Assembly (NCBI GenBank): GCA_964624475.1
Contig: CAZUYC010000069.1
Span: 1-64,000 of the forward strand
Direction of reading: 5' to 3'
DNA length: 64,000 nucleotides
Source: CAZUYC01 sp964624475
Lineage (GTDB): Bacteria; Myxococcota_A; UBA9160; SMWR01
Part shown: in pieces, positions 1-7,954 of the stretch
How positions within the stretch are numbered: position 1 is the stretch's first letter
Layout of the letters: each line of letters begins with the position of its first letter
The notes under the pieces: generated by a model
Told to the model about the DNA's origin: nothing
The model's input: the letters and a program-made list of their open reading frames with translations, nothing else
Database searches by the model: none
Position numbers and translations under genes: made by a program

Positions 1-18
1 CTGGCCTGGACGAATCGA

Positions 19-232
19 TCAGGTCGCCGTCGGCGCCCGCCGCGCGCGCCAATATTCGATCACCACCGGCAGCAGCGAGATCACGATGATCGCGAGGATC
101 ACGATGTGGAAGTTGCGCTTCACCGTCGGAATCTGGCCGAATCAATAACCGGCCAGCAGCAGGGAGAGCACCCAGGCGAGCGCGCCCGAAACGTTGTAGC
201 CGGCGAATTGGCGGTAGCTCATGCGGCCGACG
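19..232 (-). pseudogene. DedA-family membrane protein, C-terminal remnant
   Basis: Reading the minus strand from about 232 gives a typical DedA/VTT C-terminus: a VGRMSYRQFAGYN stretch, a hydrophobic segment, then FGQIPTVKRNFHIVILA and a second hydrophobic segment ending in a basic tail. The frame is interrupted by an in-frame TGA at about 142-144, where homologues have an aromatic residue (GY-W/F-FG). The N-terminal part is missing: homology stops where the direct repeat beginning at 233 starts. DedA proteins are inner-membrane lipid or undecaprenyl-phosphate transporters. I infer that an insertion or rearrangement at 233 broke the gene and that the TGA arose later. The homology is clear by eye; the functional loss is an inference. 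Confidence 0.65.
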
Positions 233-328
233 CTTGGTGCGGGGCTTGTTCCCCTCACTTCGTTCCTGCTTGACCGAAATCCGATTATCGGACGTGGCCA
301 AGAACGCAGCTAAAATTCCCTATGCCCG
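233..328 (+). repeat. Direct repeat DR1 with start codon at its end
   Basis: A stretch of about 96 bp is repeated almost exactly at 2304-2400 in the same orientation (differences: one extra G and one C/T change). It contains the perfect inverted repeat CCGATTATCGG (281-291) and ends in the ATG used by the sulfatase gene at 322. Both copies end with the same ATGCCCG, so the repeat carries the leader and start codon of the gene behind it. Confidence 0.85.
281..291. promoter_or_regulatory. Palindrome CCGATTATCGG in repeat leader
   Basis: Perfect 5+1+5 inverted repeat located 31-41 bases before the ATG at 322; the same palindrome recurs in the second repeat copy. Size and placement fit a dimeric regulator's operator, but no regulator is identified and no convincing -35/-10 pair was found. 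Confidence 0.35.
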
Positions 329-2187
329 CTGTACAGTTGGCTCCATCGATGGGTTGGCGTTCAGCCACACCGCTCGCAGCCCTCGCTGGTGTAACCGTCC
401 GCACTGCACGCCCGGGCGCCGTCGCGTTCGTCGCCTCCCTGATCGCCGCGACGCTCTTCCTGCTGGAGCCGCTCAAGAGCGCGGTCGTCAACTGGGACGA
501 GCTCTCCATCGGATTCTCGGCCCTGCTGCGCCAGCTGGCGCTGCCGTTCGCGTTCGGGCTCGCGGCGGCACTCGCGCTGGCCTTCGCCCTCTGCGTCGCC
601 GCGCCCACGAGGGGGCTCGCGCTGCTCGTGGCCACGCACGCGGGGCTCTGGGCACAGGGCAATCTCTTCGTGTGGCGCTACGGCAGCCTCGACGGCTCGC
701 CCATCGACTGGGAAGCGCACTCCGCGAAGGGGCTCGCGGAGATCGCCGTCTGGGCCGCGTTCTACGGCCTGGCCCTGCTGCGACCCGCTCCCGTGCGGCG
801 CCACGCCGTGCGCATCGCGCTCGGGGTCGCCGCCCTGCAGCTCGCCGCATTCGCCGAGCCTGCCCTGCGCGGGGCGCCGTTCCCCGAGAAGGCCGAGTAC
901 GAGGGCGGCGACGACGACGGCCTCGGCGTCTACTCGAGCGACCGCAACGTGATCGTGATCGTGCTCGACATGCTGCAATCGGACGTCTTCGCCGAGGCCA
1001 TGAGAGACGCGCAGACCGCGAACCCGATGCCACCCGGGTTCATCTACTTCCGGAACGCGGTCTCGCTGTACACCTCGACCGAGTTCAGCCTCCAGTCGAT
1101 GCTCACCTCGCGAGCGGTGCCGGACGGCGTTCCCACGGAACGCTGGCTCAAGGGGGTGATGAGACGATCCCTTGCCGTTCGGCTCGCCCGGATGGGCTTC
1201 GACTCGGCGCTGCTGACCTTCACCCCCTGGTTTCTCGCCTGCAAGAAGCCCTCGCCTCGGGTCGACTGCGTTCCCGCCGCCCGCTTCGCGTCCTCCGACC
1301 CGCGGGCGGCTTCCGCCGCGGTCGCCCGGCACGACGCGAGCCAGATGTTCCACCTGGGCCTGTTCCGCCTGGCGCCGCACTTCGCGAAGCCGCGGGTCTA
1401 CGACGGCGGCCGCTTCAGGCTGCCCCCCCTCTTCGAGGAGGAGGTCTCGCCCGGGATCGATTCGGCGATCCATCCGGACAGCCGGCGCGATCTCGCCGTC
1501 TTCGATCGCCTGATCGGCGGCGTTCGGGCTCAGGCGGTGGCGCCCCGCTTCCGCTTCCTCCACTTCTACGGCAGCCATTGGCCCGTGAATCTGGATCCGG
1601 ACTGTCGCGCGGGGTCCGGGCCGTCGGACGAGCCGGACATGGGGCGCTGGATGCGTGCCAGCGCCGTGGCCGCCGCACAGTGCATGCTCCGGAAGACCTT
1701 CGCCTACCTGCAGGCGCTCGACGAAGCGGGGGTCTACGACCGGAGCCTGATCTTCGTGGTGAGCGACCATGGACATGCGATGGTGCCGATCGACGTCTCC
1801 TTCGCCTCTCCGCCGCTCCCGGAGGACGCCGGGCGTCCGCCCGGGGAAGAGGGCGGCATCGAGGCACCCGGGCGCGGCGTCCCGCTCTTCCTCGCCAAGC
1901 GATTCGCGGATCGATCGCCGCTGCGCATCTCGGACCGGCCCGTCTCGCTGTGCGACATCCCGAGCTCGATCCTGGCCGAGCTCGGGTTCGACGGCTTCGC
2001 GTGCGAGCCGATCTTCTCCGACCGCCAGCGAGTGCAGCCTCGCATGCACTACCGCTATCCCGCCTACTCGGCGCAGCCGAAGACGGGGCCGCTGGTGTTC
2101 CAATTCGAGAAATACGAGGTCGTGGGCCACAGCTGGCGGAGCGGGTCGTGGGCGCCTCGCGCCGCGGCGGACGGCGCCGCCCGGTGA
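322..2187 (+). CDS. Membrane-anchored sulfatase/alkaline-phosphatase superfamily protein
   Basis: 621 residues. About five hydrophobic segments fill the first 180 residues (near 32-51, 69-93, 98-118, 137-156, 160-180), followed by a large domain with the alkaline-phosphatase/sulfatase core: VIVIVLDMLQSD near residue 210 (first metal ligand) and VVSDHGH near 480 (metal-binding Asp-His pair). This architecture resembles lipoteichoic-acid-synthase or phosphoethanolamine-transferase type enzymes with a periplasmic catalytic domain. A classical sulfatase CxPSR signature is not seen; STEFSLQSML occupies the equivalent region, so a sulfate-ester substrate is not shown and a phosphotransferase role is possible. 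The ATG lies at the very end of direct repeat DR1, and the gene is bracketed by DR1 and DR2, which suggests it moved or was duplicated as a unit. Substrate unknown. Confidence 0.75.
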   Translation: MPAVQLAPSMGWRSATPLAALAGVTVRTARPGAVAFVASLIAATLFLLEPLKSAVVNWDELSIGFSALLRQLALPFAFGLAAALALAFALCVAAPTRGLALLVATHAGLWAQGNLFVWRYGSLDGSPIDWEAHSAKGLAEIAVWAAFYGLALLRPAPVRRHAVRIALGVAALQLAAFAEPALRGAPFPEKAEYEGGDDDGLGVYSSDRNVIVIVLDMLQSDVFAEAMRDAQTANPMPPGFIYFRNAVSLYTSTEFSLQSMLTSRAVPDGVPTERWLKGVMRRSLAVRLARMGFDSALLTFTPWFLACKKPSPRVDCVPAARFASSDPRAASAAVARHDASQMFHLGLFRLAPHFAKPRVYDGGRFRLPPLFEEEVSPGIDSAIHPDSRRDLAVFDRLIGGVRAQAVAPRFRFLHFYGSHWPVNLDPDCRAGSGPSDEPDMGRWMRASAVAAAQCMLRKTFAYLQALDEAGVYDRSLIFVVSDHGHAMVPIDVSFASPPLPEDAGRPPGEEGGIEAPGRGVPLFLAKRFADRSPLRISDRPVSLCDIPSSILAELGFDGFACEPIFSDRQRVQPRMHYRYPAYSAQPKTGPLVFQFEKYEVVGHSWRSGSWAPRAAADGAAR

Positions 2188-2303
2188 GCCGCCTGGCCCG
2201 AGGCGGGCTCACTCTGGCGTGTCGTCGCCGGGCCGCACATTGGCACCGAGCTCGAGTGCACCGGTCGATTCACGAGACCGGCTGCGATCGGGAGCGGATC
2301 AGC

Positions 2304-2400
2304 CTTGGTGCGGGGGCTTGTTCCCCTCACTTCGTTTCTGCTTGACCGAAATCCGATTATCGGACGTGGCCAAGAACGCAGCTAAAATTCCCTATGCCCG
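2304..2400 (+). repeat. Direct repeat DR2, second copy
   Basis: About 97 bp, nearly identical to 233-328, including the palindrome CCGATTATCGG and the terminal ATGCCCG. It lies 117 bases after the sulfatase stop. The reading frame that would start at its ATG (2394) is only a shadow across the transposase remnant, so this copy has no obvious gene of its own. Confidence 0.85.
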
Positions 2401-2510
2401 ATCGAGCCGAGGAAGGACCTTTGCCACTGAGTCCCGATCGACTTCCAATGCGATGGGCTTCCGCGATCCGCGCGGCCGGGTCGGCGTCGCGCGTCCGAGT
2501 CGGAACTCCG

Positions 2511-3410
2511 TCAGATCACACGTGCGACGGACTCGACCAGACGCCGCCCCGTGTGAGTCCAGACGTAGGGCCCGGAACCCCCGTCGAAACCGCGACGGGA
2601 GTCCATCTCGGCTCGAACATACCCGCTGAATCGAGCCACGGCGCCGCGAGCCCTCGCTCCGTCCGCCGTCGGGAACCAACGCGGGACCATCTGGGTCCAG
2701 AGGGGCGCCCGCGGGGCCACGTGGAAATTCAAGCGCGCGCGGCCGGGCTGCAGGCGGCGCGCCAGCGTCTCGTCCCCGGAGCGGGCGTCGCAGAGGATCA
2801 CGTGTGACGGTCCGTCGTCGGGGGCGCTGGCCTCGAGCTCGGCGAGGCACTCGCCCATCCCGCAGCCCGGCGTGATGCGCCAAACCCGCGTGCGCGCGTG
2901 CAGCCGCGGATCGAAGTAGAGCGCGGCTAGCTCCGCGAACCTCGCCAGCGTACGCGCGTCGCCCCGACGGTGAGCGAAGTCGGTCGACGCGGGCTTGAGG
3001 CCCAGGCCCCGCCAGATCCGCGACACCGAGCTCTGCGTCATCCCGCACGCCTCGGCCATCGAGCGCGTCGTCCAACGGGCGGACGACGAGGGCGTCGAGA
3101 GCAGCGTGAGCACGAGCACCCACTCTGCGTCGCCGGGAAGGATGCTCGGCGGACGCCCCGACCGTGGGGCGTCGGCGAGCGCCGCGAGGTGCGCCTGCGC
3201 GAAGCGGCTGCGCCACTTGCCGACGGTCTGGGGTGTCACTCCGAGCGCAGCGCCGACCGACTCGCCGGTCCCTCCCGCCGCGTATGCCAGCACGATGCGA
3301 GCGCGCAGCGCCAACGACTGCCGGGTGCTGCCCGCCCGTGCCCAGCCCTCCAGCGCGGCGCGCTCGGAGTCCGTGAGCGCGAGGGCCGGAGGGGGGCGTC
3401 CCGTCCGCAT
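2511..3410 (-). pseudogene. IS630-family transposase, degenerate
   Basis: The first ~130 residues are a normal IS630-type helix-turn-helix region: RARIVLAYAAGGTGESVGAALGVTPQTVGKWRSRF, then a second DNA-binding part with SVSRIWRGLGLKPA. The C-terminal half aligns loosely with the DDE catalytic domain but is damaged: the block with the first Asp (usually VDEKSQ) is absent, only a VILCDAR stretch remains for the second, and the Glu of the usual NxVERWF motif is replaced (WTQMVPRWF). At 299 residues the protein is shorter than active family members (about 340-360). Start chosen at ATG 3410; an upstream in-frame start at 3530 lacks family-like sequence. The open frame has survived although catalytic residues are gone, so it is a recent remnant or a captured DNA-binding protein. 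No terminal inverted repeats were found. Confidence 0.65.
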
Positions 3411-3667
3411 CGCGGGCGAGTATGTACCTTCATCGCGACGCGGGGACGGGAATCGACATGCCGGGATGGCTCCACGGATTTCGGACTCGCCGTGCACCGG
3501 CCGCAGCAAGTGTCCGAATCGGCACGGCAATTGCTGCGAATCTCGATGGGGAAGGGGACCCGGCTTTCAGCGCCGAGGCGAGCAGGGGCGTATGCCCCGC
3601 GCGCTTGCCCCACCTCTTCCCGAACGCTCGACGACGTCGTCCGACCCGCCGGGTCGGGGGAGGCGAT

Positions 3668-4246
3668 ATGAAGTGCGTGACCGGCATCCTGGCTGCCGGG
3701 GTGCTCCTGCTGGGCGGAGCCACCGCGGCTCGGGCCAACCTGATCACGAACGGCTCGTTCGAGATCGGAGGCCTCTCGGGGTGGAGCGCGAGCGGCAACG
3801 TCATCGCGGGGTTGAACAACGACGGTATTCCACAGGACGGCATCTACTTCGCGGATTTCAACGGCGGCAACACGACACCCAACGGTGTGCTCTCCCAGTC
3901 GATCAGCGTCGTCGACGGCCAGTACTACGAGCTGAGCTTCTACTTCCAGAAGTACGCTCTCGGAACCGGGACCGCGTCGCTGGACGTGAGCGTGATCGGT
4001 GCGAGCACGCTGTTGAGCGTGAACGTCTCGGATACGACGGGATCCGCCACACCCGGCACCTGGGACCTCTACACCTACGGATTCATCGCCGATTCCAGCA
4101 CCCTGATGCTCAGCCTTCAGGACGCGAGTGACGCCACCGTGAGCATGGACGTGATTCTCGACAACGTCGCGCTGGTCCCTGAGCCGGGCACGGCCCTGCT
4201 CCTGTCCCTCGGTCTGCTGGCGCTCTCGCTGCGCGCTCGCCGCTAG
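3668..4246 (+). CDS. PEP-CTERM sorting-domain protein
   Basis: 192 residues. A signal peptide (MKCVTGILAAGVLLLGGATAA) precedes a beta-sandwich region starting NLITNGSFEIGGLSGW, typical of DUF642/carbohydrate-binding-like exported proteins. The C-terminus is a textbook PEP-CTERM signal: VPEPGTALLLSLGLLALSLRARR condensed as VPEP motif, hydrophobic helix and basic end. Such proteins are exported, processed by an exosortase and displayed on the surface, often with exopolysaccharide. The ATG at 3668 has a GGGGAGG ribosome-binding site just upstream; the longer frame from 3422 is rejected because the signal peptide starts at 3668. No exosortase or polysaccharide genes are in the window, so the sorting enzyme must be encoded elsewhere. 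Target ligand unknown. Confidence 0.85.
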   Translation: MKCVTGILAAGVLLLGGATAARANLITNGSFEIGGLSGWSASGNVIAGLNNDGIPQDGIYFADFNGGNTTPNGVLSQSISVVDGQYYELSFYFQKYALGTGTASLDVSVIGASTLLSVNVSDTTGSATPGTWDLYTYGFIADSSTLMLSLQDASDATVSMDVILDNVALVPEPGTALLLSLGLLALSLRARR

Positions 4247-4265
4247 AGCGCGCCTGGTTCGATGA

Positions 4266-4310
4266 ACTTCGCTCGCCTTCGGCTCGCTGCGCGCGTAGCT
4301 TGCGCCGCGC
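4266..4310 (-). repeat. Dispersed GC-rich repeat, copy 1
   Basis: Contains CGCTCGCCTTCGGCTCGCTG, the reverse complement of the family core GCGCGCAGCGAGCC plus flank. Intergenic between the PEP-CTERM gene and the nucleotidyltransferase gene. Confidence 0.75.
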
Positions 4311-4441
4311 TTCCTAGCCCCCGATCAACAGCTCGGCGAGCGCGCACTCCGCTACCAGGTCGAGGAGCTCTCGGCGCACCTCGACCGCCTGCGCAAGGGC
4401 TAGGCCCGCGGTACCCTCCTGATCCGCCAGGGGGGCGACCG

Positions 4442-4774
4442 ATGGCCACGCATTCCGGAGCCGCGCGGATCGACCCGGCCGTCCCGGACCGCGTTCGCGG
4501 CCTCGTGGAGACGGTCGTCGCCGAAGCGCGACGGCGCCTCGGTCCGCGCGCGCGCATCGTCTGGTTCGGATCGTGGGTGCGCGGCGATGCGCGACCGGGC
4601 TCCGACATCGACCTCGCAGTCGACGCGCCCAGCGGCGTCGATCCCGCCGACTACGCGGAGCTCTGGAACTTCGTCGACGAGCTATCCACTCTCTACACGA
4701 TCGACCTGGTGGACCTCGCCGAGGCGGGCGAGGAGCTGCGGCGCGAGATCGAACGGACCGGGAAGGAGCTGTGA
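4442..4774 (+). CDS. MNT-type minimal nucleotidyltransferase (HI0073/MntA-like)
   Basis: 110 residues. The polymerase-beta-like core is intact: VWFGSWVRGDARPGSDIDLAVD gives the GSxxRGxxxxxSDxDL signature, with catalytic Asp pair near residues 60-62 and a further Asp in the strand TIDLVDLA. Homologous small proteins pair with a helical partner; in MntA/HepT systems the nucleotidyltransferase AMPylates and neutralises the HEPN toxin. The next gene starts inside this one's stop codon (GTGA), as expected for an obligate pair. It may be a type VII toxin-antitoxin module or the less understood HI0073/HI0074 pair. Confident on family, less on role. Confidence 0.85.
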   Translation: MATHSGAARIDPAVPDRVRGLVETVVAEARRRLGPRARIVWFGSWVRGDARPGSDIDLAVDAPSGVDPADYAELWNFVDELSTLYTIDLVDLAEAGEELRREIERTGKEL

Positions 4775-5136
4775 GCCGGACCAGTGCCTTCGTGCGGGCG
4801 CTCGCGCGCCTCGAGGAGGCCCTGCGCGAGCCGGCGACCCCCCTCGTCCGGGATGCCTGCATCCAGCGCTTCGAGTTCTGCTTCGAGCTCGCCTGGAAGG
4901 CCATCCAGGAGGCGCTGCGCAGGGAAGGCCGCGACTGCACGTCGCCGCGCTCCTGCCTCCGCGAGGCCTTCAAGCAGCGGTGGATCGAGAGCGAGGAGGC
5001 CTGGAGCCGCCTGTTGGCCGATCGCAACCTGACCTCGCACACGTACGACGAAGCCCTCGCCGAGGCGATCTACGGCCGCCTCGGCGATCACAGGTCGCTC
5101 TTCGCGTCCCTGCGCGAGCGGCTGCCGGCCGAATAG
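4771..5136 (+). CDS. HI0074-like nucleotidyltransferase substrate-binding/HEPN-like protein
   Basis: 121 residues, all-helical. The family signature RNLTSHTYDEALAEAIY near residue 85-102 is clear; it includes an R-x-x-x-x-H spacing like that of HEPN ribonucleases. FEFCFELAWKAIQEAL near residue 30 is the conserved first helix. GTG start at 4771 overlaps the preceding stop by four bases. It forms a complex with the MNT protein; by analogy with HepT it could be the toxin part, but HI0074-type proteins were first described as substrate-binding subunits, so toxicity is an inference. Confidence 0.85.
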   Translation: MSRTSAFVRALARLEEALREPATPLVRDACIQRFEFCFELAWKAIQEALRREGRDCTSPRSCLREAFKQRWIESEEAWSRLLADRNLTSHTYDEALAEAIYGRLGDHRSLFASLRERLPAE

Positions 5137-5183
5137 GGAATAGGGGTCGGGAGACGCGTTCGACGAAGGCGGGGTGACGGGCC

Positions 5184-6503
5184 TCAGCTGAGCCTCTGCC
5201 CCCGCGTCTCCTCGCCGAAGCCCGCAAGCATGAAGACGATCGCCGCGAGCGGCACCAGCGCGACCCAGGCCAGGATCGCCAGGATCTCGTCGGCCGATTG
5301 CGCGCGCTGGGCGATGCCGCCGACCAGGAACGGTCCGAGCGCGGTGACGAGGCGGCCGGTGTTGTAGCAGAACCCGCTACCGGTGCCGCGCAGGCGTGTC
5401 GGGAAGAGCTCCGGCAGGTAGAAGGTGAACGAGCCGAAGATCCCGAACACCGGCAGGCCGACGGCGAAGAGCAGCGGGATGCGCACGTCGGGCGCCAGGT
5501 CCAGCCCGAAGATCGCGCCGATGGCGGCGCCGCTCGCCGCGAAGTAGGCCAGGAACATCGGTCGCCGGCCGACGTGCAGGGCGATCGGCACCGTGAGCAG
5601 CGTGCCGACGAGTCCGCCGAGATTGAACCAGGCCGTGGCGCGCGTGGCGTAGAGCGCGCGCAGGCCCGCGACATCGAGGCCGCGCGCGGCCGCCGCCTCG
5701 TCGCTGGCGAGGAAGGTCACGATCGTCGGGATGAACGCGTTGCAGGTCCACCAGGTCACGAGCGCCGCGGTCGCGAGCCCGAGGCCGCCGAGCGTGCGGC
5801 GGCGCAGCGCCGGCGTGAAGAGCTCGGAGAGCGAGATGCGCTCGGCCTGCGGCGACCACGCCTGCGACTCCTTCAGCCTGAGGCGAATCACGATCGCCAC
5901 GGCCGCCGGCACCAGGCCGGTGAGGAAGACCGCGCGCCAGGCGAGGTCCGGGTTGCCCGCCAGGAAATCGAGCTGGCGCGTGAAGAGGTCGGTGACGAAG
6001 GTGGCCAGGAACAGGCCCGCCGGCGCCGCGGTGTAGAGCAGCGCGCCGGCCTGCACGCGCTTGTGCTCGGGCACGGTCTCGGCCACCAGCGACGCCCCCG
6101 CCGCCCATTCGCCGCCGATCCCGAGCGACGCGATGAAGCGGAACAGCACCAGCGTGGCGAGGTTCGGCGCCGCGGCGCAGGCCGCAGTGGCCAGTGCGTA
6201 GGTGAGCATCGTGATCAGCAGCGTGCGCGTGCGGCCGAGCCGGTCGGTGATGCGGCCGAAGGCGATCCCGCCGATCGCCCAGCCGATCAGGAGCACGCTG
6301 GTCAGTGCGCCGGTCCAGAAGGTGACGTCCTGGGGTGTCGTCCCGGGCCCGAGCAGCGACGGGATGCACAGCCGCGCCACGTAGTTGAAGAGCAGCGCGT
6401 CGAAGACATCGAAGCCCCAGCCCAGCCAGGCGGCAAAGAGCACCAGCCACTGGTAGGGCGTGAAGCCGAGCACGTTGCGCTCTACCGGACCGCTGCCGCT
6501 CAT
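5184..6503 (-). CDS. MFS transporter, metabolite:proton symporter-like
   Basis: 439 residues with about 12 hydrophobic segments. The major-facilitator signatures are present: GRITDRLGRTRTLL after the second segment and RFIASLGIGGEWAAGASLVAETVPEHKR around segments 4-5, as in sialate, aromatic-acid and metabolite:H+ symporters. GRRPMFLAYF in the second half is the corresponding repeat motif. It sits alone between the MNT pair and a remnant region, so the substrate cannot be guessed from context. Its stop lies 47 bases from the end of the convergent HI0074-like gene. Confidence 0.85.
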   Translation of the reverse strand: MSGSGPVERNVLGFTPYQWLVLFAAWLGWGFDVFDALLFNYVARLCIPSLLGPGTTPQDVTFWTGALTSVLLIGWAIGGIAFGRITDRLGRTRTLLITMLTYALATAACAAAPNLATLVLFRFIASLGIGGEWAAGASLVAETVPEHKRVQAGALLYTAAPAGLFLATFVTDLFTRQLDFLAGNPDLAWRAVFLTGLVPAAVAIVIRLRLKESQAWSPQAERISLSELFTPALRRRTLGGLGLATAALVTWWTCNAFIPTIVTFLASDEAAAARGLDVAGLRALYATRATAWFNLGGLVGTLLTVPIALHVGRRPMFLAYFAASGAAIGAIFGLDLAPDVRIPLLFAVGLPVFGIFGSFTFYLPELFPTRLRGTGSGFCYNTGRLVTALGPFLVGGIAQRAQSADEILAILAWVALVPLAAIVFMLAGFGEETRGQRLS

Positions 6504-6545
6504 TCCCCTCCAGCCTTCTGCCTCGAGCCGCGACCGGCGTCTACA

Positions 6546-6701
6546 CTACCCGGTGGAACGGGCACAGCCCTCGCGATTCTCCTTGCCCGGCCCCTCCCGC
6601 CGCTCTCGGGGCGGCCGAGAACGCTTCGGGAGCGCAGCGCCGCACTCGCCGCAGGACTTCCAGGAGGTGTCGCTCTCGAATCCACAGCTTCCGCAGCGCA
6701 T
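6546..6701 (-). pseudogene. Zinc-ribbon protein N-terminal remnant
   Basis: An ATG at 6701 on the minus strand opens a 51-residue frame starting MRCGSCGFESDTSWKSCGEC, a four-cysteine zinc ribbon (CxxC-x10-CxxC). This is the usual N-terminus of long zinc-ribbon plus adenylate-cyclase or TPR proteins in deltaproteobacteria. After the ribbon the frame runs into Arg/Gly-rich low-complexity sequence and stops, so the rest of the gene seems lost. A genuine tiny zinc-ribbon protein is possible but less likely. Confidence 0.45.
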
Positions 6702-6816
6702 GGCCGGCTACTCTACTCCACGCGAGGGCGCTGTCGGTTCCGGCTCCCGGGTGGGCGCGCCGTCGCGGCGGGGGAGGTCACGCCGGCGATCGCGCCCGTT
6801 CTGTGCAGGGGAGAGA

Positions 6817-7045
6817 TCAGGTGCCCAGGTCGACGCGTAGTTCGCGCAGGCCGCGCAGCGTCATGCGCTCGGAGAACTCGGGCTCGGCGGCGAGCGGCGA
6901 GCTCCAGGCGGGAGAAGCGGCGCAGCAGCGTCCCGATCGCGACCTGACCCTCGAGCCGCACGAGCGAGGCGCCCAGGCAGTGGTGGATGCCGCCGCCGAA
7001 CGAGACGTGCTCGTGCGCGCCCTGGCGCTGCGCCCGCGACCCATT
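6817..7045 (-). pseudogene. Cytochrome P450 C-terminal remnant with frameshift
   Basis: The heme-binding loop is unmistakable: HVSFGGGIHHCLGASLVRLEG, including the thiolate Cys and the following ALARLE-type helix, then AIGTLLRRFSRLELAA. At about 6900 the homology jumps to another minus frame, which continues EPEFSERMTLRGLRELRVDLGT and a stop, a normal P450 end. All sequence upstream of the heme loop (helices A-K) is missing. A broken monooxygenase gene left as about 75 codons. Confidence 0.75.
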
Positions 7046-7084
7046 ATGGACCACGCGGGCGAGGCGTGCGCAAGCAGAGTCCGC

Positions 7085-7549
7085 TCAGCACCCGGATGCA
7101 GGCCCGCGCAGGCCGAGCCGGACGAGCTGGTCGAGCTTCGACTGGAAGCGGGAGCGGTCCTGCTCGGACAGCGCGCGGGGCCCGCCGGTCATGACGCCCG
7201 CCCCGCGGAGCTGGGACTTCAAGTCCCGCGTGGCCACCAGGTAGCCGATCGAATCCTCATCGAAGACCCGACCGTTCGTGCCCAGCACACGGGCACCCGC
7301 CTTCAAACAGCGCGCCGCGAGCGGGATGTCGGCCGTCACGACGACGTCCCCCGGCCGTGCGTTCTCCACGATCCAGTCGTCCGCCGCATCCGGCCCCCGA
7401 TCCACCAGGACCAGCTCGACACCGAAGCCCTCGGGCACGGCGAGTCGGGAGTTGGCGACCAGTGTCACGGGAACGCCGTAGCGCGTCGCCACGACGTAGG
7501 TCTCGTCCTTCACCGGACAGCCGTCGGCGTCCACGAAGATCCCGATCAA
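7085..7549 (-). CDS. yaiI: YaiI/YqxD family protein (UPF0178, DUF188)
   Basis: 154 residues, full length for the family. FVDADGCPVK at residues 5-14 is the family's first acidic motif, followed by VLVDRGPDAADDWI, DVVVTADIPLAARCL and NGRVFDEDSI, with the conserved C-terminal FQSKLDQLVR. The fold is PIN-like with clustered acidic residues, suggesting a metal-dependent nuclease, but no activity is established. No operon partner. Confidence 0.9.
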   Translation of the reverse strand: MIGIFVDADGCPVKDETYVVATRYGVPVTLVANSRLAVPEGFGVELVLVDRGPDAADDWIVENARPGDVVVTADIPLAARCLKAGARVLGTNGRVFDEDSIGYLVATRDLKSQLRGAGVMTGGPRALSEQDRSRFQSKLDQLVRLGLRGPASGC

Positions 7550-7666
7550 CCATGGCTCCCCGTGACTGGAGAGGAGCAGCGTAGTTCACATCGCGGCGCA
7601 GCGCCTAGAGCTTCTTCAGCGGTCCGCCGCGATCGACAAGGATCGCGTCCTTGCTACAGTAAGGAC

Positions 7667-7954
7667 GTGGCCAAGGTCACGAGCAAGCTCCAGGTCAGCG
7701 TGCCCAAGGTCCTCGCCCAGCAGTACGGCATCCGCCCGGGCGACGAGATCGAGTGGCAGGCGGCCGGGGACGCGATCCGGATCGTGCGCGCCGGGCTCCG
7801 GCCGGCTCCCCTCTCCACGGCCGAGCGCCTGCGCCTCTTCGACCGCGCCACGGCGCGCCAGAAGCGGAGGCAGTCGAGCCGCGGGCATCCGAGACGCTCT
7901 CGCACGCGCGGCTGGACCCGCGCGGATCTCTACCGCCGTGGCCGCTCTCGTTGA
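7667..7954 (+). CDS. AbrB/MazE-type antitoxin
   Basis: 95 residues. AKVTSKLQVSVPKVLAQQYG followed by IRPGDEIEWQAAGDAIRIV is a SpoVT-AbrB swapped-hairpin DNA-binding domain (residues 2-45). The rest is basic and likely wraps the toxin. GTG start at 7667. Its 3' end overlaps the PIN-domain gene by 17 bases in another frame, typical of toxin-antitoxin operons where translation of the two is tied. Expected to bind its own promoter and block the PIN nuclease. Confidence 0.8.
   Translation: MAKVTSKLQVSVPKVLAQQYGIRPGDEIEWQAAGDAIRIVRAGLRPAPLSTAERLRLFDRATARQKRRQSSRGHPRRSRTRGWTRADLYRRGRSR

Noticed and set aside
234..2345. 703-codon plus-strand frame across the sulfatase
   Set aside because: Arg-rich shadow in another frame of the sulfatase gene; no family features.
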